Origin: Candidatus Sabulitectum silens
GTDB lineage: Bacteria; Fermentibacterota; Fermentibacteria; Fermentibacterales; JCC-6
Length of the DNA stretch: 42,353 nucleotides
Direction: 5' to 3'
Assembly (NCBI GenBank): GCA_001875255.1
Contig: MJAN01000016.1
Span: 1 to 42,353, forward strand
How positions within the stretch are numbered: the first letter of the stretch is position 1; each line of letters starts with the position of its first letter. Below, piece by piece: positions 37,165 to 42,353 of the stretch. Under the pieces are notes generated by a model. The model was not told where the DNA came from. It did no database searches and saw only the letters and a list, made by a program, of their open reading frames with translations. A program made the position numbers and the translations under genes.

Positions 37165-38154
37165 GCACCATTATTATCCTTTCCCTGCTGGCCTTCGGCC
37201 TGGGAGACATCGTAGACATCGTGGAGAGCGACGAGGTCGCCAGCGCCGTAACGGTTTACCAGGCCTTCGACGAGGCAAACCGTGAGATAACCGAAACCGA
37301 GGAGTATTACATCGGAAGGGCTGTAGCCGCCAATATCCTGTCCTCATCAACCCCCATGTTCGACTGGGAGGCAACGGGCTATGTGAACGAGATAGGCGCT
37401 GTGATCGCCGGCTTCTCCCCCAGGCCCTCCACCTACGGCGGCTGGCACTTCATGATACTGGACGACGGCGGCATAAACGCCCTCTCATGTCCCGGCGGAA
37501 TAGTCCTGCTCAACCGGGGTCTCTGCGACCTGGCACAGAACGAGGACGAACTTGCGGCGATAATCGCCCATGAAGCGGCCCACATCGTTCTCAGCCACGG
37601 AATCCGTTCCGTTGAGAAGGCCAAGCTCACCTCCGCCTGGACCACCCTAGGTCACGAGGGGGCAAGGCATCTGGGCAGCCAGGAGGTTCAGGAACTCTCA
37701 AACACCTATGGCGATGTGGTGGACGATATTACCATGAACCTGGTCACCAGGGGCTACAGCCGGGATTCCGAGGAGCAGGCGGACAGTCTGGCAGTCCACA
37801 TACTTCACAGGGCCGGATACGACCCCCATGGCCCTGGCAACGGTGCTGGACAGGATGGCCGGGCTCACGAACAGAAGCGGCCCGGGATTCTGGCAGACAC
37901 ACCCCGAACCGTCAATGAGGGCCCAGTGGGTCCGCGGTGAAATAGCCAGGGCATCACTGACCTCACCCCCGGCGGAGAAAACCGCAGTCCGCAGGGAAAG
38001 GTTCACCAACAGGTACACCAACGCAGGAACCACCGCCCAGGGCCCCTCAAATCCGCCCAGGGGCGGCGATACCGGCGGCAGGGGTTCATCCGGGGGCAGG
38101 TCCGACGGCGACACCGGCGGCCGGACAGATAACACACAGGGAGGAAGAAGGTAG
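37161..38154 (+). CDS. M48-family zinc metalloprotease, secreted
   Basis: BepA/YcaL-like periplasmic peptidase. About 331 residues: signal sequence (IIILSLLAFGLGDIV), propeptide-like region with YYIGRAVAANIL, WEATGYVNEIGAVIAG, WHFMILDDGGINALSCPGG, IVLLNRGLC, the zinc motif AAIIAHEAAHIVLSHG (HExxH) and the third ligand in SRDSEEQADSLAVHIL. An extra C near 37827-37831 breaks the frame; repaired it reads GYDPMALATVLDRMAG and ends in a Gly/Asp/Arg-rich tail (NPPRGGDTGGRGSSGG and on) up to 38154. In relatives such enzymes degrade or refold outer-membrane proteins. The low-complexity tail is unusual and may stick to the envelope. Confidence 0.85.
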
Positions 38155-38192
38155 CTCCGGCTCTTCTATTACTGGCCCTGACCCTTGCCCCG

Positions 38193-38852
38193 GTGGTGAC
38201 AAATGTCATGCCCCATGATCCAGATGCCTTCACACAGGGGCTTGAGGTAAGGAACGGATATCTCTGGGAAACCACTGGCCTCTACGGAGGTTCCACCTTC
38301 AGGAAAACCTCGCTGGAAACAGGAGAGGTACTGGAGATATTCCATTTCCCCGACTCGGTCTTCGCCGAGGGTTTCACCTTCCTGAACGACACCACGGTGT
38401 GCGTTCTCACGTGGCGGGAGAGAACGGCGTTCCTCATGGACCCACGGAGCATGGAGATAACCGGCGAATTCACTTTCTCCGGCGAGGGATGGGGCCTTTG
38501 CCTTGCTGAGGACACCCTCTACCAGAGCAACGGTACCGCCACCCTCACTCTGCGCTCCCCGGAAACATTTGAACCAATCGGGGAGATTGAGGTTACACTC
38601 AATGGAGAGTCCCAGCCCTTTCTCAATGAGCTGGAGTACCACGGGGAGTTCATTCTGGCCAACCAGTGGAGAACCTCCAGGATCCTGTTCATAGAAAGGG
38701 GAACCGGCATTGTCCGCCGGGTGGTCAGCCTCCGGGGCTCCGTTCCCGCCGGCGTTATGAACGGCATAGCCCGAAGGGAAGACGGCGCCCTGCTGTGCAC
38801 CGGAAAGAACTGGAGCATAACCCTGATACTGGAGATGACGGACCCCCGTTGA
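38193..38852 (+). CDS. Glutaminyl-peptide cyclotransferase (Glu_cyclase_2 type)
   Basis: Converts N-terminal Gln of exported proteins to pyroglutamate. Five-bladed propeller of the plant/bacterial QC type: MPHDPDAFTQGLEVRNG, LWETTGLYGGSTFRKTSLETG (hallmark), FAEGFTFLNDTTVCVLTW, GWGLCLAEDTLYQSNGTATL, LNELEYHGEFILANQW and GVMNGIARREDGALLCTGKNW. About 220 residues from GTG 38193. However, a hydrophobic stretch (VAPALLLLALTLAP) precedes this in frame with Lys-Lys before it and no standard start codon, so the true start with a signal peptide probably lies near 38145 and an ATG has been lost by a sequence error. It follows the protease gene closely. Its neighbour with a sorting domain may be a substrate. 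Confidence 0.85.
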   Translation: MVTNVMPHDPDAFTQGLEVRNGYLWETTGLYGGSTFRKTSLETGEVLEIFHFPDSVFAEGFTFLNDTTVCVLTWRERTAFLMDPRSMEITGEFTFSGEGWGLCLAEDTLYQSNGTATLTLRSPETFEPIGEIEVTLNGESQPFLNELEYHGEFILANQWRTSRILFIERGTGIVRRVVSLRGSVPAGVMNGIARREDGALLCTGKNWSITLILEMTDPR

Positions 38853-38877
38853 CCGGTTTCGGGAAACATATTAGTAT
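38849..38877 (+). promoter_or_regulatory. Possible promoter of the NHL-like secreted protein
   Basis: TTGACC at 38849-38854 and TAGTAT at 38872-38877 with a 17-base spacer. The -35 overlaps the stop of the cyclotransferase gene. The spacing is ideal and the -10 matches four of six consensus bases. Confidence 0.45.
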
Positions 38878-38920
38878 TGCAGTATGTTATGATTCAGAGT
38901 ACTATTAAGAAGGAGGTAAC

Positions 38921-39897
38921 ATGAGAAAAGTACTGCTTCTGCTGCTGGTGGTCGCAGCGGCCGCTTCGGCGAAGGCCATAATTTCCACCATCGACGCTCC
39001 AGATACCAACATCACCGGCCTTGCCTGGGGAAACGGTACACTGTGGGCCATGGACGCGGTCTCCGACTATGTCTTCGAGCTCGATCCTGAAACCGGAGAG
39101 GTCCTGAGCAGCTTCTACTTCAGCCACCCTACCACCATTTCACCCACCGGCCTGGCCTACTCGGATACCTACAACATGCTCTACCTCGGCGGCTGGTACA
39201 GCACCACAGGATATGTTTACAAGTTCACCACCGCCGGGGCATACCAGGGTATGGTGGACATGTGCGGTGGTTGAGGCAACCCTGTCTCGTCGGTGACGGG
39301 ACTAAGCGCCTACGGTAACTACCTCTACCTCGGAAGCAGGAATCAGAACCGCGTTTACCGCTACACACTTCCCAACATCACGACCAGAACCGATTTCACC
39401 TATATGGCGGGTTACAGCATGACATGCGACATAGCCATGGACGGAGCCAACAACCTGGCCTGGGTTGCCTCCGAAAGCACAAGCCTCGCCGTAAGATGCT
39501 ATGACAACAGCAACACCATGGTTGACTACATCGACATAAGCCTCATCCCCAACGCCAGGGCCTTGCCCTCGATCCCAACGGGCACCTCTGGGTAAGCGAT
39601 GTTGAGTCCGATGTGATCCATCAGGTGGACCTCACCGAGGGGATAGAGGAAAGCTTCAGCGGTGTCCAGGCTGTCAGCATAACACCCTCAGCCAACCCCT
39701 TCAACGGCCCCCTCACACTGCAGGCCCCTGGAGTTTCCGCCACTGTATCTGTCTTTGACGTTTACGGCAGACAGGTAGTTTCCGATTCCTTCCAGGAATC
39801 ATGGACCTGGAACTCCTCAGCCCCCGCCGGCAGGTATGTTTTCGTGATTGCCGATGACGACGGCAACGTGGAAACCCTGGACCTCATCAAGCTCTAA
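38921..39897 (+). CDS. Secreted NHL/propeller-like protein with C-terminal sorting domain
   Basis: About 325 residues. ATG 38921 follows a full-length ribosome site (AAGGAGGTAAC). Signal peptide MRKVLLLLLVVAAAASA. Repeats of propeller type: ITGLAWGNGTLWAMDAVSD, PTGLAYSDTYNMLYLGGW, VTGLSAYGNYLYLGSRNQN, GLALDPNGHLWVSDVESD. The last 75 residues are a sorting domain (VSITPSANPFNGPLTL, VSVFDVYGRQVV, AGRYVFVIADDDGNVETLDL), as on type IX cargo. An in-frame TGA sits at 39272-39274 after MCGG; the frame continues with conserved propeller sequence, so it is most simply a TGG (Trp) misread. One missing G near 39560 joins NARG to LALDPNGHLW. Surface-exposed by inference; ligand unknown. Confidence 0.75.
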
Positions 39898-39913
39898 CGG
39901 CGGCAAGTCCAAG

Positions 39914-39943
39914 GAAGACCCGGGGTCACGGCTCCGGGTCTTC
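39914..39943. terminator. Hairpin between convergent genes (bidirectional terminator candidate)
   Basis: GAAGACCCGG (39914-39923) pairs exactly with CCGGGTCTTC (39934-39943) around a ten-base loop. It sits between the stops of the propeller gene and the histidine kinase, where both transcripts should end. T tracts are weak on both sides, so efficiency is uncertain. Confidence 0.6.
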
Positions 39944-39949
39944 ATTATC

Positions 39950-42046
39950 TCAGACCCACCTCGAAAGGACCTTCTTCAACTCGTCGATGGAGAAGGGTTT
40001 GGTCACAACATCGTTCATTCCCGACGCAAGGCACATTTCCCGGTGGCTGCTCATGGCATGGGCGGTTGCAGCGATTATGGGCATCTCAAATCCTCCGGAG
40101 CGTATTCTCTTAGTAGTTTCGATCCCGTCTATGCCAGGCATCTGAAGATCCATCAGTATGATGTCCGGGGAATGGTCCTCAAGGAGTTCCAGGGCTTTGA
40201 AACCGCTCTCAGCCTCCAGGACCCGGGCTCCCAGGCTTTCCAGGAACAATCTGGCCACCTCCCTGCCTGTTTCCATGTCCTCCACCACCATGATCTTTAT
40301 CCCATGGATGCTTCTGGGAGAATCCAACGGAGCGCCCTCGGGAGAAGAGCCCCCTGAGACCCTGAAGAACGGTGCGGATACGGTGAAGACCGACCCCTTC
40401 CCCTGGGCGCTCTCAACGGATATGCTCCCCCCATGCCCTCCATGAGCCTGCTGCATATGGCAAGGCCCAGACCGGAGCCGCCGTGGGTCCTGGCGATGGA
40501 GCTGCTGGCCTGAACGAATGGTCTGAAAAGCTCGCTCTGCTTTTCCGGGGAAATGCCCGGGCCTGTGTCGGTCACGGTGAATGTGAGAACATTGTTAACC
40601 CTTGAGCAACCCGCCAGCTCCACGTAACCGTTTTCGGTGAACTTCAGGGCGTTGGACAGGAGATTCCTGAGAACCTGGCCCAGCCGGCCGGGGTCTCCCC
40701 TTACCAGTTCCGGCAGCCCCGACGAGGAGACCCTGAGTTCCAGCATTTTGTCCCGGGCGGTCTGCTCGAAAATGGATGCGGTTTCCAAAAGCAACTCACC
40801 CGGGGAAAAGGGGATTGACTCGAACTCTATCTTCCCCGCCTCTATCCTGGAGTAGTCCAGAATGTCGTTGATAAGGTCCAGCAGGGAACGGGAGGCAACA
40901 TTGCTCTTTTTCAGATAGTTCTCGATCTCGGGATCGGGACCGGAGCGGAGGGCCATCTCCACCATTCCCATCACCACGTTCATGGGTGTCCTGATCTCAT
41001 GGCTCATCATTGCAAGGAAGTCGCTCTTGGCCCTGTCCGCGGCCTCCGCCGCATCCCTGGCCCTGACCAGTTCCACATTCTTCAGCCTGTATATCTCCGC
41101 TTCCTTTTCCTTCTGCAGGAACTCGAACTCCTTTTCCAGCTTGGCCACGGCAAGCATCTTCTCATAGCCCAGCACCTCCTCCCGGAGGGCGGTGTATTCA
41201 CGGTGGGCCTTCAGGGCCCCGGCGAAGTCCCCGGTCTGCTCCAGGCAGTCGGCCATTGTCTCGCAGGTCCTGCTGAGGAAGTCCTTGTCATCGATGGCCC
41301 GGGCCCGGGCCATGGCGTTTCCAGCAGCCCCTGATCCTGAAAGAATCCCGGGACTGCCCGGCATAAAGCTTGGCCAGCTCCAGGGAGGCCGCGGCGGAAG
41401 CGAAATCCAGACCATTCTCCTCTGCGGCGTCCAGGGCCATCTTCATGTATTTTTCAGCCTCTTCCGCCCTGTTCCTGATGCAGTACTGTCTGCCGATGTT
41501 CACAAGGGTCATGGCATACTGTTCCACAGGGCCTGTCTCCCCCAGTATCCGGGCCGACTCAAGGAAGCAGCTAAGGGCCTTGTCCGGATCCGAGGCGTTC
41601 TCGCAGGCAACTCCCAGGTTATTGATGGCCAGGGCCAGCCTGTGGCTGTTGTCCCCCTTCTTTGCCTCTTCAACCGCCATTTCGGCATACCTGACGGCGT
41701 TTTCGAACTCGGAGAGCCGTCCGTACAGAATGCTTATGTTAGCGTACCTTACCGAGAGGGTTTCCGAAGAGGGATCCTCCTTCTCGGACCTGACCACCTC
41801 AAGGGCATACTGCAGCGCCCTGTGGTAGTCGCCGGTAACTCCGTAATAAATGGAAAAGATGTTGTTGCACTTGCTCTGAAGCCCTGTGTGCCCCCCCTGC
41901 TCTATCAGGGAGGAGGCCTTCTCCAGAAGAGAAAGCATTCCCGCGGGATTCGATGAATGCAGCTGATAGGCTTCCTTTAGAATGGAATCAATAACCTCGA
42001 CCTGTGAAGACAACTCCCGGTCTTCTCCGGCTTCCGCTTCAGCCAT
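39950..42046 (-). CDS. Cytoplasmic TPR-histidine kinase-receiver hybrid
   Basis: About 698 residues with no membrane segment or signal. Start ATG 42046 with AAGGGG eight bases upstream. Residues 10-320 are tetratricopeptide repeats (YANISILYGRLSEFENAVRYA, LAINNLGVACENASDPDKALS, MTLVNIGRQYCIRNRAEEAEKY). A coiled coil (LEKEFEFLQKEKEAEIYRLK) leads to the kinase: H-box LAMMSHEIRTPMNVVMGM, N-box RNLLSNALKFTENG, G1 DTGPGIS, G2 GGSGLGLAI. The receiver follows (MVVEDMETG, phospho-Asp in IILMDLQMP, Lys in VVTKPFS). Two breaks: near 41325-41331 and C6 40427-40432. No output domain, so it passes phosphate to another protein; the TPRs probably sense a protein partner. Confidence 0.88.
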
Positions 42047-42166
42047 ATAATCCCCTTCAAGGGTTATATGTGCCATCTGAACACAGTGGTCAACCTGAGA
42101 AAACCCAGGCAGTCCATCCATTGACAGAAACAGGCACAGGGCAGATATTACCGCTCGCGGAACGGT

Positions 42167-42242
42167 GCCTCGTTAGCTCAGTTGGTAGAGCGGGTGGCTG
42201 TTAACCACTAGGTCGAAGGTTCGAGTCCTCCACGAGGCGCCA
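42167..42242 (+). tRNA. tRNA-Asn (GTT)
   Basis: 76 bases including an encoded CCA. Acceptor GCCTCGT (42167-42173) pairs with ACGAGGC (42232-42238). The D arm contains AGCTCAGTTGGTAGAGC, the anticodon loop is CTGTTAA with GTT at 42200-42202, and the T arm has GGTTCGAGTCC. The discriminator is G. All arms fold normally, so the gene is intact. Confidence 0.95.
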
Positions 42243-42272
42243 AAGCCCCATGATCAGCTCATGGGGCTTTTT
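42243..42272 (+). terminator. Rho-independent terminator after tRNA-Asn
   Basis: AGCCCCATGA (42244-42253) pairs exactly with TCATGGGGCT (42259-42268) around TCAGC and is followed by a T tract (42268-42272). It starts right after the tRNA CCA. The remaining 81 bases to the window end show no recognisable feature. Confidence 0.85.
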
Positions 42273-42353
42273 CTATCCACAGAACTTACGTAGGGCATAC
42301 TGAGGAATGTGACGGCGGTTCATTCCGCTTCCCTTACCAGCCGCAGGCCGCAA

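Noticed and set aside
1..42046. Programmed frameshifting or mass gene decay as the reason for the many broken frames
   Set aside because: No slippery-site plus stimulator pattern recurs, the breaks fall at arbitrary places in essential genes such as der and plsY, and both halves are always conserved. Sequencing error is simpler.
1..42353. Insertion sequences, integrases, prophage genes or attachment sites
   Set aside because: No transposase, integrase or phage protein motif was seen, and no repeat was found flanking the tRNA-Asn within the visible 110 bases after it.

Overview
The window looks like a chromosomal piece of a Gram-negative bacterium with an outer membrane, probably an uncultured lineage of the FCB type (for example a Fermentibacteria-like phylum). 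The support is indirect: outer-membrane-type secreted proteins, C-terminal sorting domains resembling those of type IX secretion cargo, Wzm/Wzt and heptosyltransferase-like glycan genes, and fairly GC-rich DNA. The phylum is inference; no rRNA is present.

Layout. (1) 1-15492, minus strand: one long, tightly overlapping surface-polysaccharide cluster. In transcription order it carries three B12-binding-type radical SAM proteins interleaved with two GT39-like membrane transferases, a YdjC/HpnK-like deacetylase, a GT9 and a GT2 glycosyltransferase, a WcaJ/WbaP-like initiating phosphotransferase, two outer-membrane-type proteins, a CBM48-like lipoprotein, an orphan MalK-type ATPase, a WecA/TagO-like phosphotransferase and the start of a polytopic membrane protein. 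(2) 15610-17130, plus strand: an SH3 protein, a tiny lipoprotein, and a membrane protein/Xre regulator pair behind a promoter with a perfect palindromic operator. (3) 17466-22805, plus strand, visibly richer in A+T: a second sugar cassette (N-acetyl sugar amidotransferase, radical SAM, GT2, DegT aminotransferase, formyltransferase), then a secreted protein of unknown function. (4) 23758-25559, minus: a secreted FG-GAP-like repeat protein. (5) 25923-28846, plus: three tandem paralogous membrane-anchored proteins with paired CxxC motifs, translationally coupled to a radical SAM/SPASM enzyme. This is the most novel-looking system in the window. (6) 28843-34541, minus: rhlE, ogt, wzt, wzm, plsY, der. 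(7) 34633-39897, plus: CHASE2 adenylate cyclase, SH3 protein, M48 protease, glutaminyl cyclase, NHL-like secreted protein. (8) 39950-42046, minus: a TPR-histidine kinase-receiver hybrid. (9) tRNA-Asn and a strong terminator at the right end.

Sequence quality matters here. About forty single-base breaks of reading frame occur, most in short G/C or A/T homopolymers, and in nearly every case both halves are well conserved and rejoin after adding or removing one base. I read these as uncorrected sequencing errors, not pseudogenes, and annotate each gene over its full reconstructed span, giving the break positions. Starts and stops commonly overlap as ATGA or TGATG, which supports the reconstructed ends and suggests translational coupling in every operon.
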